From Arabidopsis thaliana (lineage: Eukaryota; Streptophyta; Magnoliopsida; Brassicales; Brassicaceae), in contig NC_003070.9 of the NCBI RefSeq assembly GCF_000001735.4, forward strand, positions 1,488,001 to 1,552,000: DNA of 64,000 nucleotides, given 5' to 3'. Below the pieces are notes generated by a model, which saw only the letters and a list, made by a program, of their open reading frames with translations, searched no databases and had not been told where the DNA came from. A program made the position numbers and the translations under genes. Within the stretch, counting starts at the first letter, position 1; every line of letters begins with the position of its first letter. This document shows, in pieces, positions 13,301-29,024 of the stretch.

Positions 13301-13775
13301 CTTTTGATTGGCCAACACTCTTCGCATCGACTTCACATGAAAAAAAAAAATCATCATAACGCAAGCAAGTCCCCCAAAACCCCCAGAAGAAACACAATCA
13401 AAAAGTTTCAAAATTAGTCAGTACCCATGAAATTGTTCCCAAGGTCACCAAATTGAACCTTAGATCCATCAACAACGGTGATGCTACCAACACCACCAAG
13501 TACGAGATTCTTCAAAGCCTCGGAACCAGTAGGGCCACAATTGAGTAAACAGATACTCGCTTCTTCCAAGGCCGCTTGACCTACCTCCCCCCAAATCCTA
13601 ATCAGTCAACCCAACGATTACTACTTCATCAATTTTCCTCCCGACAAGAGTAGTTCGAAGTAGAGTTTAAGGAAAAAGAGTATGTATACCTGAGCTGACG
13701 ATCGTACTTGGTTTTAGGTTCTACCATTGTTGGCTCTTCTTCAACATGTCTCCTGGATCTTTTTACTGCTTGCAT
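10357..13775 (-). CDS. AXR1: AXR1, NEDD8/RUB-activating enzyme E1 regulatory subunit
   Basis: AXR1 pairs with ECR1 to activate the ubiquitin-like protein RUB/NEDD8, which is then joined to cullins. This keeps SCF-TIR1 active and so allows auxin response. Fourteen exons in transcription order: 13690-13775, 13425-13597, 13167-13330, 12804-12914, 12600-12679, 12332-12485, 12156-12249, 11891-11979, 11706-11779, 11456-11618, 11229-11314, 10836-10919, 10566-10746, 10357-10440. All junctions are GT-AG and the total is 540 codons plus stop, the known length. The N-terminal ThiF-like half starts with YDRQLRIWG and continues through the nucleotide-fold region around [10 protein letters not shown]. It lacks the catalytic cysteine domain of a full E1, as expected for the regulatory half. 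The start is the first ATG of the frame. Confidence 0.97.
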
Positions 13776-13849
13776 CTTCGCAGCTCAAGCGAGAGACGAT
13801 TTTTGCCTCCGGTGAACTGATAAACAAAAAGACTTTTCTTCAATCAGGG

Positions 13850-14195
13850 TTTTTGTTTATTTCCGAATATTTTATTGTTTTTAGGAAATTTATCGTTTGA
13901 AAAAAGTTATCTACCAAATTAAAAAATCGATATTAATATCTTACTGATTTTTTATATATATAAGCAAATAAGAAAATTTTGTAAATATTTTTTTTAAAAA
14001 AAAATTGTGAAAAAGAAGAAGATATAAGCAAATAAGAATAATCACCATGATATTGTTTTTTGTTTTATTTCCGACTATTATTATTCTTATAGGAAATTTT
14101 CGTTTTTTAAAAAGTTATCTACCAAATTAAGAATACAGATATTAATATCTTACTGTTACGATTTTTTAGATATAAGAAAATAAGAAAATTTGTAA
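13850..14195. repeat. Diverged AT-rich direct duplication upstream of AXR1
   Basis: A segment of about 135 bases at 13850-13985 recurs at 14057-14195. Shared words include AAAGTTATCTACCAAATTAA and GATATTAATATCTTACTG. A third, shorter match, AAAAAGTTTATCTACCA, lies near 14232. It sits between the AXR1 start and the 3' end of the ribosomal L6 gene. The rest of 13776-14514 shows nothing else. Confidence 0.7.
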
Positions 14196-14514
14196 TTAAA
14201 AAAAAGAAGAATAGATTAAAAAATTGTTTTAAAAAGTTTATCTACCATGATTTTTGTCCGATTTGGATTGGTTTGGTTCAATAAGGAAACATAACAATAG
14301 AATCACACCGATGAGGCACTTTGTGCCCAAGTTCTTGTTCAATCAAAGCACTAAAGAAATTTTTGTCAGAGCATCAAAAACAATTAATGGGTTCCTTTAA
14401 AAACTTACTCAAGAATCCCAACACAAACATCTTCATTTCTAAACAAATTTGAGCAAATACACATAAACATTGAAAGGAAGAGATAAGTAAGTAGATAATA
14501 ATGAAAAATGAAGA

Positions 14515-15738
14515 TCATTTCTTCTTTCCAGCTTTTCCTTCCTTCCTCCGAACTATCTCATCGGAATACTTGACTCCTTTCCCCTTGTATGGCTCTGGTG
14601 GCCTCCACTTCCTAACCGTTGCAGCAAACTGCCCGATTTCGCTCTTGTCGTATCCACTCACAGTGATTCTTGTGTTCTCTTCCACTTTCACTTTCAGACT
14701 ATCCGGTATCTGCATCTTCACCGGGTGTGAAAACCCGAGATTTAGCACCAGCTCCTTTCCGTCTACTGTTGCACGATAACCAACACCCACAAGTATAAGC
14801 TTTTTCTCAAATCCCTTTGATACTCCCACAACCATGTTATCGGTAAGCGTCCTAAAAGTCACACAGAAGTTAAAAAAAAAGATTAGAGAACAAACGATCT
14901 TTTAACCTCAAAAAAGTTAAGGACTTCATTGGATGACAAGAAAAGATGAGAAGTTTGTAACCTGAAAAGGCCGTGCATTTGGTTGGCTCTTCTAGTTTCG
15001 ACGGTTTTTTTGACCCTTAAGAAACCGGATTCTTCCTTTGTAAGCTCAACTTCGCGTGGGTAAGTTAAAGCCAGCTCTCCTAATGGACCCTTCACTTTCA
15101 AGTCTTGACCTTCCAATGCAATGGTTACATTGGAAGGTACAGCGATCGGTTGCTTTCCTATCCTTGATTCTTTGCACTCAATGGTCTTACTGGAGTAACC
15201 CACTTGAGCAAAAGGTGTGCTTGAGACCTTGAACACATTTCTATCTCCCAAAAATGCTGACCTAAAACAAAGGGGAAGTTATCTATCTATCTTCAGATAA
15301 AACATGTCAAGAAAGTAAAACTCTACCAGATATATATCTAAACCAATACACAGAAACTGTTATTGGAACAAAGATAACGTTAGATTAAGGAAGAGAAACA
15401 TTCTTGTAGAACTTTCAGTTTCCATGGCTAAAAACCCCTCTAGAATCCTGCTTTTTACACAGTGAGTTCCGCATAACACATTCAAATTCCCAAAATAAAA
15501 ATCCACAATTTCAAGAGTCCATAACCAATTCAACATTGCCATCGATTTAAAAAGATAAAAATAACCCATTCAAAGAGATTCCTTATACTTGGGAGGCTCA
15601 TGAACACAGTTTATAGAGATTTTTGAGTAGAAAATGCCAAGTAAAGAAAACGAAACCCTAGCGGAATGAAGAAGCTCTATGGTTTGTAGTATATGAAAAG
15701 TACCTGGGTTGAAAAGATGAGACGAGTGAGGAAGCCAT
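14515..15738 (-). CDS. RPL6 (EMB2394): Plastid 50S ribosomal protein L6
   Basis: Nuclear-encoded protein of the large chloroplast ribosomal subunit, needed for plastid translation. Three exons: 15704-15738, 14962-15261, 14515-14851, giving 223 codons plus stop with GT-AG junctions. The first 40 or so residues are rich in Ser and Phe, as in a transit peptide ([15 protein letters not shown]). Mature L6 begins near [11 protein letters not shown], with the two L6 repeats following and the conserved PEPYKGKGV near the end. The tail is Lys rich. The acceptor of exon 2 is fixed by frame: the nearer AG at 15257-15258 leads to a stop. The EMB2394 name is from memory of AT1G05190. Confidence 0.95.
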
Positions 15739-15872
15739 TGATAAGATTTGATGATGGAGCTCTAAGCTCTGCTCCAGAAGGAGGATGAAGAGAAGAAGAA
15801 GAGCGTTTTATCCAGAAAAGACTTATCCATCGTCAGCTTCTGTAATCCCCTCTTTCAAATCATTACTTTCAC

Positions 15873-15996
15873 GGCCCATTAGCTCACTATTTTCGGCCCA
15901 TTACTTTTAACCATCCTTCTGTGGGACAATTCATTATTTGTGTAACCCATTTATCTATATTGATCATGGCCTATTATCTCACTGTTTCTAGGCCCA
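15873..15996 (-). promoter_or_regulatory. Site II (TGGGCC) cluster upstream of L6
   Basis: Three copies of GGCCCA occur at 15873-15878, 15895-15900 and 15991-15996, which is TGGGCC on the gene's strand, 135 to 260 bases upstream of the L6 start. Site II elements are TCP-factor sites common in promoters of ribosomal-protein genes. This is inference from motif and place. Confidence 0.6.
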
Positions 15997-17390
15997 TTAT
16001 TATAATAACTGTTCACAAAATTTACCCAATGAACGTGGAGTTTGGATTAGATTAATGAAGTCAATAGATTATTAGTAGATGCGTTTGGATCAAAATTGTG
16101 CATCTTTCCCGATTAAGTATGTTTTCAAGTCGAATCTTTTAAAGGCATGGATTTTAAACTACTCTTAACAGACAAATTTAAAAATGAAATGGGCCCTTAC
16201 CCTCAGAAAAATCCAAACAACAAATTGAGAAGATTCAAAGAAAAAAAAGATGAACTGTATATTTATTTTCCTGGTTCACATTTCATTTGGTCAAGATATT
16301 CTTGTTCTAAATAAATAAAAAGTTCGATACCGACAAGATATTTGTGGATTCAGTGGCATATTTTATTTTGTGTTAACAATTAACAAATGAAAATTTCAAT
16401 AAGGAACTATGTAATAACAAATGCAGCTCTTATAAGTTTTTTTTAATAACATTCCTTAATGAACACTCTAAAGACAAAAAATAGTCGACCATGTGTTTCA
16501 TGCACCTTTTATCATATGAAATCAATAGTACAATTACTTTACTATTTATGTCTGAAAATATCTTTTTCTTTTCTTTTTTTTTTGTGTGAAATTGATTTGA
16601 CAACCGTTGAGGAGACTTATTCTTTGACGAAGGCGGCCTTGGAGCAATTAGGTCGTCACTCCTCACATTCACATTTTCAATTATTATTTTGCCTCATGTC
16701 ATACGTAGTTACCCTAATTACCATTTAACTATATCCGTTGTAACCAAAAAGAAAAATGCATCAACTACCTTAATAAATGATAGTTACCAATAAGAGCCAA
16801 CGTAAAAATTTGATTTATCGAATAGTATGAGGACACAAGTAAAGCATCGATCATACTACCCCACACCTTGGCCTACGTCTTCACTGACCACTCCAGAAAT
16901 AGCACTCCAAAACAAAATTTACAAAATTTCATAAAATACCAAAAAAATAAGTAATGATAAGGAAGAAAATAGGGAAAAAAAAGGAGAGAGAATATTATGA
17001 ATTATTCTTTGCTTGAGCTCAGAAACAGTTCTTCTTCTGCTTCTTCGACTTCTTTTCTCTGTCTTTCTTCTTTATGCTTAGTGCTAAATCACTCGTTTAC
17101 TTGTGAAGATTATGGATCTCTGATTAAAGTTTGTTTCTCGTATTTATTCCAAGGTTGCTTCTTCTTTTTCTCAATTGGATCTTTTAATTTTTGTTTTTCT
17201 TTATGTTCTTACATATATAATCTTTAGTTATTTGTTCATTGAATTATTTATTACACTTTTTGCTTCTTTCTCTGCGAACCATCTTTAAGACGGCCCTCTT
17301 ACACTTCATTATTTTCAGTTCTTACTTGCACATGTAAAGCACCAGTTTCTAGAATCAAAGGGCCTCATATAAATACATTATTTTATACAC
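15997..17390. other. Spacer upstream of GLR3.4
   Basis: AT-rich spacer with pyrimidine tracts near 16560 and 17160. Short ORFs here are AT-driven and show no domain. It probably holds the GLR3.4 promoter. Confidence 0.5.
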
Positions 17391-17398
17391 TATAAATA
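17391..17398 (+). promoter_or_regulatory. TATA box of GLR3.4
   Basis: TATAAATA lies about 250 bases upstream of the GLR3.4 start codon, which predicts a leader beginning near 17420-17430. A CAG acceptor-like site at 17559-17561 leaves open a leader intron. Confidence 0.45.
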
Positions 17399-17641
17399 AA
17401 TATACAGACACAAAAATCTGTATACACCAATCTCTCTACAGAATCTAACTCCCGATTTCTTGGTTGGTTTTGCCTTCTTTCACCAGATTTCTGGACCATC
17501 TTTTTTGTCTTTTGTTATAATCTCAATTTTGATTCAGGTTGGGCATTGTTTATTTCGCAGGTGTTACTCCAAATAAATCAAATGGTTATATGAGACCAGG
17601 ACAAAGAAAAACTAGTGCTTTTGCTGGAAATTGTGATAAAG

Positions 17642-21002
<3,361 letters not shown>

Positions 21003-21351
21003 TCAGATAAGAGTTTAAATGACTATTAACATACTTAGAGGGTAAATAAACTTGTCAGAAGATTTTGTAATAGGAAAGTTCAAGGAACCACAAAGCAAAG
21101 CTAAATTGTAAATCTTTTTTCTGAGTCGTAATGAAAAAAGCATCTTCATCAGAGTTCACATTCAGAGAGAAGCTTGCAAGTGAACAGATTAAGCAATAGA
21201 TAAAACTGAAATGAAACTCCGAGTATCAATTTTATTAAGAGAAAATAAGATGTTGTTGACACATATTGAAGGTAAACTTAAAATCACAGTGATGGCGCTT
21301 ACACGCTCAGCTAAAAAGTATGCAGGAATAAAAAAGGGAGTGAATATCACT

Positions 21352-22249
21352 TTACTCAAGCTTTGCTTCTTCAAGTTTAACTTCTCTCTTTGGAGGTTCC
21401 AGGTCGAGGTATTTGAATGGCTCTGTTGGCTCCTCTCTGAAATAAAAAGGTGAATGGTTCAGCCTCCAGATCTAGTATGAATAATAAACCAAACAACAAG
21501 AAAGCAGAAAAGGCTAAACGTCTGTCTATTGTTAAATAAAAAAGACGAGAAACTGGTTTAGCGGGAACAATAGCTGGTGGACAAAGAATTAAGAACCATT
21601 CATTCAGTGGCAATGGAACAAGCAGCAAAGATTCTGCAGCTTAGTATCAAACAACACTTGATGGTATGATAAAGTATGAAATTGCACATACCCTGGCTTA
21701 GAGCGCATACATCGGTAGAAGAGTTTGAAAGGTCCTGGAACTGTCTTGAATGGGTTTCCCTCGAATAACGCCTGAAAAAGTTACTAAAATACTATGATAT
21801 GAATAGATCAAGAGGATACTTTTCAAACAATCATGGCCCAAACCAAGCAATTTTAGTTCTTCCATTGAAACAAAGTCAATAAGCTGATACACGCTTCAAC
21901 AAACAAAATTGAAGAATAGATTCATAAAAGCCAATGAATTTAGGTATTAATCGTTCATGATCAAATGCCATTAACCATCATCCTCCCCACATTATGAAAA
22001 GTAACAGAACCCTCGAAAAACCCTAAATTGATTTCACTGAATCTCTGCTGTTATCTAAGAGAGATCTCTCCAAAGGTTTATCAGAAGGAAAAAAAATGGA
22101 ACTTTTTAAATTGAAACAAGGAAGGAAATGGTGAGAACCTGGATAACGTCTTCAACACGATCGTTGCAGCGGTGAGCTTTGGGCTCACGGTGACCTTCCG
22201 GTAAACCCCATGGACTCTCTCTCCTCGGCACTGGTCTCGTCTCGCTCAT
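21352..22249 (-). CDS. Small conserved plant protein of unknown function
   Basis: Three exons, 22139-22249, 21692-21771 and 21352-21436, encode 91 residues with GT-AG junctions. The protein is hydrophilic, rich in Pro, Arg and Glu, with no membrane segment or clear signal. It includes ESPWGLPEGHREPKAHRCND and ends with a charged Lys/Glu stretch. I recognise it as the AT1G05205 position but know no function. It is head to head with the first TMEM97-like gene, with 219 bp between start codons. Confidence 0.85.
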
Positions 22250-22468
22250 CTTTCTCTTGCTCCTGGTGAAATCTCAAACGCAGTTGAAAAATTGAAATCA
22301 CACCTTAACTTAACCACTTGATTGAACCGGCGTATTCTTTCCGGTTTGTTATTTCGGTTTGAATAAACCAATAATTTGATCTTCTTCTTCTTCTAGGTTT
22401 TTCCAGTCAACGACTCTCAGAACTCAGATTTGAAGCAAAACATCAATCGGAGAAGGAAGAAAGAAAAG
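22250..22468. promoter_or_regulatory. Divergent promoter
   Basis: These 219 bases separate the start codons of the small unknown gene (minus) and the first TMEM97-like gene (plus). They must hold both leaders and promoters. CCGG-containing and AACC words (GAACCGGCG, TTCCGGTTTG, TTTCGGTTTG) cluster at 22324-22364. No clear TATA box is seen. Confidence 0.5.
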
Positions 22469-23485
22469 ATGGGAGCTTTAGGGAAGCTAATCGACGTAGC
22501 TCTCTTCGTATACTTTGTTTCAATGGCGATAATTGCGCCGCTCATCGACGGGCAAACCTCACTTCCTTCAGGAATATATCCAGCGTTTCTCACCGATCTG
22601 AAAAGCAAGTACATTGCCGATTTTGGAGATTACTTGCTCATGGAGAAGCCGCATTTCCTAGTTGGACTCGTTTGGCATGAGCTTCTGTTCTTATGGCCGC
22701 TCTCCATTGCTAACGTCTACGCCATTCTTGCCGGAAAGTCGTGGTTTGGTACCACCTGCTTGTTGTATGGAGCTTCCCTCGTCACTTCCATGGTACAGTG
22801 GTTTCTATTTTGTCTCTACATTTACTGAATTATTGGTCTGAACTTGGGAGACTTTGTTTAGTGTTGATCTTAGGAGATTATCTGCAAGCTGATTATGTTC
22901 AAGTTTATAACTTTGTCCTGCAAGCATCATTAGAGCTAATGTTGGTTAACGGTTTGCTGAAAATAAGTTAAAGTTCTCAACTTTGCTTAGCGTTCTCCTT
23001 TTCAATGTGAATTATATATCTGTCACTGTTTCTTGGCGGAATGGTGTTATTTTCTTATCTGCAGTGACTTATTAGTTAAAGTTCTTAACTTTTCTATATA
23101 TTCTCAATGTTATTTGTAGATTATTAGTGTTTCTTGGTGGAAATATATATCTTTCCCTGCAATGAAAAACCTTGAAGTGCAATATGCTGGTCTGCGTTCT
23201 TGTGGACCTATGGTTTATGCATTGGCTATATTCTGCTTGACTATGTGCCTATTTGTTTTTTGCTTCTCATCTTCTTACCTTTTTCTTCCTGTAAATGTTT
23301 AGGCTGCAATCCTAGGAGATATGATAGGTTCAGGGAAGGCATCTGATCGATTGCTAATGATGTATGTGCCTTTCATGGGTTTTGGGATTCTGGCTGTTCT
23401 TCGTGGCTTAGTTTATCGATCCACCAAAAACACTGGATCTTCTGGCAAGAGATCCACTATCATGCCCAGAAGAAAGCTGGCCTGA
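22469..23485 (+). CDS. TMEM97/sigma-2 receptor-like membrane protein, copy 1
   Basis: Two exons, 22469-22792 and 23303-23485, encode 168 residues. Four hydrophobic segments are visible, the first at about residues 7-25. The layout matches the EXPERA fold of TMEM97, an ER membrane family linked in animals to sterol handling. The plant role is not known to me. The tail is basic and ends PRRKLA, a possible dilysine-like ER signal. The ATG is the first in the frame. A second copy lies 457 bp downstream on the same strand with the intron at the matching codon. This corresponds to AT1G05210. Confidence 0.9.
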
Positions 23486-23942
23486 GATTCAAAAAAAAAA
23501 AAAAGCAGTTGATTTTTCTCTCTGGAAGACTTACTCATCCTTTTTCTGTATATGCCTAGAAAGAGGTGTTTATTTTTCCTTGTGAAAACTTTATTGCTTT
23601 CTGATTTATGTGGAATTCTTGTTTGTTGACTCAGCAACAATGAAATGTTTACTTGGTTGATATAAAATTCATTCTTGACACTACTGCCTGTGCTCTTCCA
23701 GTTCCGCGCCACTGGACTAGGGTCTTAACTTGGTCCTCTTTGAGTCTTGTTTGAATTGGTTCGGTGTAATTAAACCAGCAATTAGTTATAAAAATTAGAA
23801 AGAGAGAAATAGCTCGGGTCTGTTGGTTCGGTTAAGTAAAACCAACAATTAAATAAACCGTGCGTGAATCTCAAGAATTCGTCTCTTCTTCTTCTTCTGT
23901 TTCATTTTTGTGGTCAACGACTCGGGAGAGAGGCAAAAAAAG

Positions 23943-24656
23943 ATGGGAGCTTTGGGGAAGCTGATCAACATCTCTCTGTTTTTCTTCTTCGCACTGATGG
24001 CTATCAATGTACCGCTTCTCAACGGTCAAATACTATTTCCTGGAATCTACCCGAAGCTCCTCACCGATCTGAAAGACTGGTACAGCTCTGAGTTCAACGA
24101 TTACCTCTTCATAGAGAAGCCTCTTTTCTTCGTTGGACTCGTCTGGCATGAGATCATATTCCTATTGCCTCTCTCCATTGTCAACATCTACGCCATTCTT
24201 ACCAGCAAGTCGTGGTTTGGTACCACTTCTTTGTTGTATGGAGCTTCTTTCCTCACTTCCATGGTACATTTTCTTCTTTCTCTTCATTTTCATTTGGCTC
24301 AGTCTATGTATATTTGTTTTTGATGTTGTTGATCTGTAAATGTTACAACTTTCTTGATTTGGAAACGAAAATTCTTTTGGAGTTCTATATTTTAGTATAT
24401 GTGATTGCTCTGCTTCTCTGAGAAGGCTAGATTGTACCGCTTTGTTTGTAAGTTTCTTTCACGTTTTGTTTTTGTGTGTTTTGTGAATCTCTAGGCTGCT
24501 ATACTTGGAGACATGATAGGTTCAGAGAAGGTGACTAACAAATTGCTATTGGCGTATTTGCCTTTCGTGGGTCTTGCAATTCTGGCAATGCTTCGTGGTC
24601 TGGTGACTTGTTCGACCAAAAGATCAACTGTTTTAGCCAGGAGAAAGCTTGCTTGA
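23943..24656 (+). CDS. TMEM97/sigma-2 receptor-like membrane protein, copy 2
   Basis: Two exons, 23943-24263 and 24495-24656, encode 160 residues. It aligns over its length with the preceding gene: both begin MGALGKLI, share GLVWHE and KSWFGTT, break at SM before the intron, resume with AAILGDMIGS and end RRKLA. It is eight residues shorter, with most of the loss in the loop before the tail. The pair is a tandem duplication. The leaders also share GTCAACGACTC, so the duplicated unit reached into the promoter. Matches AT1G05220. Confidence 0.9.
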
Positions 24657-25387
24657 GGATAAACCAGGGTAATTTCTCATTTGAAAACTTTACTTTATCA
24701 CATGGTATGAATGTTCAATGTGAAAACATTATCCCTTCTAGAAATTTTGTTCAAGTATTAACTCAGCAACAATTCCTTGGTTGAACTTAACCTAAACAGA
24801 ACCAAAAGGTAAATTTACTTGGCAATGGCCCTTTTGAGAGACACTCATTGTCTGGTAAAAAAAAGTGTGAGCTTTCCCCTAGACAAACTCACATAAGCTT
24901 ACAAAAGTACCAAAATACTTGTATAAGATATTTATACAAAAGAAAGACAAACTCCAAATTCCTGATGATGGTCCATCTAACCACAAGAAGGAAAGAAAAA
25001 CAGTAACTGTAACACAAAAAGAAATCCGAAAGCATTCTTTCTAACCTAGTTTTTGTTTTTGTCTAATTCAGTATGTGACAGGGGAAGTCAAATTCCCGAA
25101 CCTCGTAAAACCATCTACATATTCACTTTCAAGTAAAAAGTTTTTCACTGCTTAGTTTCATCAAATAAGCAGACCAAAACTTAACACTAACAAACACTCA
25201 ATGGTATTCTCTTGTGAGGTTCGATCTTGACTCCTCCGCTTTTCTCAAACTGAAATCTCTCTCTTTTTTCCATCATCACCATTTTGTTATTTCCTGCAGA
25301 AAGAAGAAGAAAAATATGATTACATCATATAATGGCGTAAAAGCGAGAAGAATATATTTAGTGAAAGTAGTACCTAATGGATGGTTT
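24657..25387. other. Convergent 3' interval
   Basis: About 730 bases between the stop codons of TMEM97-like copy 2 (plus) and HDG2 (minus). It must hold both 3' UTRs. I see no further gene or repeat. Confidence 0.6.
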
Positions 25388-28300
25388 TCAAGCAGTCTCA
25401 CAAGACATTGAAGCTTTGATTCTCTCAACAGTGCAAGCTATTAGATTGTTGACAGTTGCAACAGAGCCAAGAGACAGCTTAGCCGTAGGAACTGAGTCAA
25501 CCAGAATCTGAAAAGCAACAGTCAAGAGCGACCCTCCATCTCCTCCAGGGGCTCCACTATTGGCATTACCATCAGGAAGAATAGCAAAACCTGATGGAAG
25601 CAGAGCCACATAGTCTGGATCACCTCCATTAAGCACTATGTTCATAGCTACAATATCGACTGGAGCATAGATCACAAAGGAAGCTGTAGGATCAGTGCAG
25701 CTCTCTTGTAGGATCAGCATATTGCTCTGGCTAGAGTTTGCACTCTGTGACATAAAGAAAGATTGAAAACTCTTAGCTAGGATCAGATGATTATAACAAT
25801 AGTTCAAAACCCGGTGTAACTCACATTTACCCGAAGAAGAGAAACACAGTTTCCGGTATCCCTCCCGTTAGCAATATGTGCCATTTCTTGCACAACTCCT
25901 CCATTAGACAGAATATCCCACTGCAAAATCTCACAAAAACATCAAAACTCTGTCCAAAACAGAACAAGAGAGCGTAGTAACTAAAATAGTTACCTCATTT
26001 CTTGAATTCTCGTCTCTGAGGAAGTCAAAGACTCGCTTTGGAGGAACAGGGATCCAAAAAGAAGTGGCTGCACTAAGAACAATACCAGGAGGCCTTCCTG
26101 GATCATCCACACTCTTCCTAGTCATCACTCTAACATCTTCAGCTCCTGTACCGGACAATGTAGTCCACGTGTGAGCGGTTGAAGCACTCACTCCTGCACA
26201 AAAGCTTATAACCATCCGCTCTGCCAATTTCAGCATACTCCTCCTCCCTTCTTGGTTGGTTATCACTGCATATTCATTAATATAGAACTGTGATTCTGAC
26301 TCTGACTCTGATTATGAAAACTGTTTATGAAACAAACAGTAGGTTATACCGCCAACTTCTCCAGAGGAAATGTTTGTAGCCATGACACTAGCTAACCGCT
26401 CGCATTGGCGGTCAAGAATGGCTACCCAGCGTTTAGCACCAAAGGCATGACCAGTACTAACCATGTGTTTGTATAAGTTATGAACTCCTCTGTCATCAAC
26501 TTCCACATGCTCCACCCAAGTCACCTGTTACATTAATTCTCTCTACTTAAGTAAACATTTTGTATAACCTAATGTTTTTATTATATTACCTTAGAATATC
26601 CATTTGGCAATTCTTGAATCAAACATCCTGAAGCTCGCCGCCTGCATCTAGCCGGGGGATTTGGTTGGAGACTATCCAACGAAATATCGACAACCGCCCA
26701 CGAACCATCTCCTTGTTGTTTACAGTAACGTGCGAAATAGGTTTCACGTGTTGGGACTAATGGAGATGGAACTTGAAACTCTGCACTCATCTGCAAGCAA
26801 AACAGAGTGGTTATTTCAGTTTGAAATTTAATTTTTACAGAATAAAAGCAAAAAAAATTACCACTTGAAGAGCTCCATTATAGTTTCCTGCAACTCCTGT
26901 CGATAAAACCGCTAATGTCATTGCTCTAGAAACCATCCCCGCGAAAATCGTCGACCATTGATTCTGCAACATCATATCAATGTTGTTGAAACTAAACAGA
27001 GAAGATTGCTTTTAAGTAAAATGAAAATGTTAATTACCACATCCATGAGAATCTCAACGATGTTAACATGATTCATGATCACAACCGCGCTTTCTCGCGA
27101 AGCTTCTGATCTATATCCAGCCGGTCTAGGTCCGATCCCTCTAGGAAAGGTCCTTGCATATTCTTCTTCGTCTAAAACCAAACTCTTCCACAGAGGCTCG
27201 TCTACTTGAACCATCCTCATGAGCTCTTCCATTGCAGCCACGGATAAGTCGATGATGACAGGTTTGTCAGATTCTGTTGGTGCAGTGATGGACTTAAGGA
27301 GATCGTTTGGATTGTTTCCATAAGCTTCTCCTCCAATATTTCCCATGGCGAGTTCTAGTGGACGTGGAGGAAGAGGAGGAGGAGACATAAGTGGATAGTT
27401 TGAGACTGGCTTGCCTACGTATTTAGCTGCGATTGCGGATATACGGTCGATCTAAAACAGACAAATAAGAAAGATTATTGATCCTTGTGGTTTTCAAAGT
27501 TTGGTCACAAGAAGAAACGTTGAGTAATGTTGTTATTATGTACTACTACTCCTTACAGTTCCAAAAATATCGTTTTAGTATCTCAATTTAATATCATAAT
27601 TTTTTCTATTCTTCAATGAAAAAAAAATGTTTAAATTCTCTAATTTCAATACAAATCTATAAAAGTTTTTATTTTATGAAGAAAGAAATGATTATTGTGA
27701 AAGCGATATAACATTAGTGGTATAAAAACAAATTCTAATTTTTTATTTTATCTTCTTGACAACATTTAAGTGTAAAACTCTTAACATTATTTGAACATTT
27801 AAAATAGTTGATTCTCATACCTCTTCCCTTAATCGAGCATTTTCGAGACGGAGTTGGTGTTCGTCGAATGACATTTCTCCGATAGCTGTTGGACCACCAC
27901 AATTAGGACACGAAGCATTTGCAAGAGCCTCTCGATATCTTAGGTTGTCGTTTCGAAGCTTTTCGTTCTCCGCCCGAAGATGTGAGTTCTCATGCCGCTC
28001 GTGATGATTCTGCGCAAATAAAACTTATATTCCGGTTATCTCTAAAGTTTTATACAAGTGATTTATTTCTAATTTGGGTAAAACGAAGGAACAAAGGATT
28101 TTACTTAAAAAGAGGAAAAGTGTATGTTTCAAATAAAACACTCGTGTACACGTTATGTGTTTCACCGTATTTGCATAACGTAAGCATATGTGTCCAAAAC
28201 GTTTCAATCTATAGATTATATATGGCTCTAACTAAGATAATAAATAGGCAATGTTGTTACAACCAAACAATTTTCTATAGCTTGATCCGCCAAATATATA

Positions 28301-29024
28301 GTTCTGCCAAAGGAACAACTTTTCAATTGAAAAAAAAAATAAGTAAGAAATTTTAAGTCAAAGTGTCTCAACTAGATCTAAAATCTGCCAAAAGTCAATG
28401 AATTCATTCTGAAAGAAAACACCAGCCACCCAAAATGTTCTTAAGTATAAAGATAAGCCCTTCAATGTATATATACAAGACTTAATATGAATGAAATAAC
28501 AATTTAATTAACAAGTATATATATTTTCTCTAATATATATAGATCCATTAACTAATGTATATATGTTCATAATATAAAAAGTATACCTTCATTTGGGTAC
28601 GTTTGTTTTGGAACCAGAATTTGACCTGAAGAGGTTCCAAATTCAATTCACGGCTTAGCTGTTTCCTTTGCTTGTCATCTGGGTGAGGACACTCTTTGAA
28701 GAACCTATTTAACAACCAAAACAAAAGAATTGTCAAAAAACACACAAGAAAATTGAAGTAAGTGAGTAAGTTAAACACATACGCTTCCATCTCCTGGATC
28801 TGAAGTTGGGTGTGTCGATGATATCGTTTCTTCTTGTTAGGATGAAGAGGATCTTGGTCGTTTCCTGATCCTCCTTCTTGATTCTCACTTCCCGATTTAG
28901 TATTCGGACTGTCGAATTCATCGTCCCGAAGAAATCCTTCATTATTGTTGTCTTCATGGTTGTAGTTGTGGTTATTGCTGTCTGCGTTGTTCATAGCCGC
29001 AAGCAGCATATTTGGCTCGAACAT
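25388..29024 (-). CDS. HDG2: HD-ZIP class IV transcription factor HDG2
   Basis: Epidermal (L1-layer) transcription factor; HDG2 is known to promote stomatal and trichome differentiation alongside ATML1. Ten exons in transcription order: 28783-29024, 28587-28704, 27821-28009, 27038-27451, 26862-26963, 26590-26790, 26350-26524, 25994-26265, 25825-25920, 25388-25744. All junctions are GT-AG; total 721 codons plus stop. Domains in order: acidic Asn-rich N-terminus, homeodomain at ~64-120 with the recognition-helix run [13 protein letters not shown], a leucine-zipper-loop-zipper with paired Cys (CPNCGG) at ~120-190, a START domain at ~240-465, and the HD-SAD region to the end. Everything is full length. 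A leader intron seems to lie upstream. Confidence 0.97.

Noticed and set aside
17615-17641. N-terminal extension of GLR3.4
   Set aside because: The frame is open upstream, but the earlier codon is GTG, not ATG. The ATG at 17642 gives the expected 959 residues.
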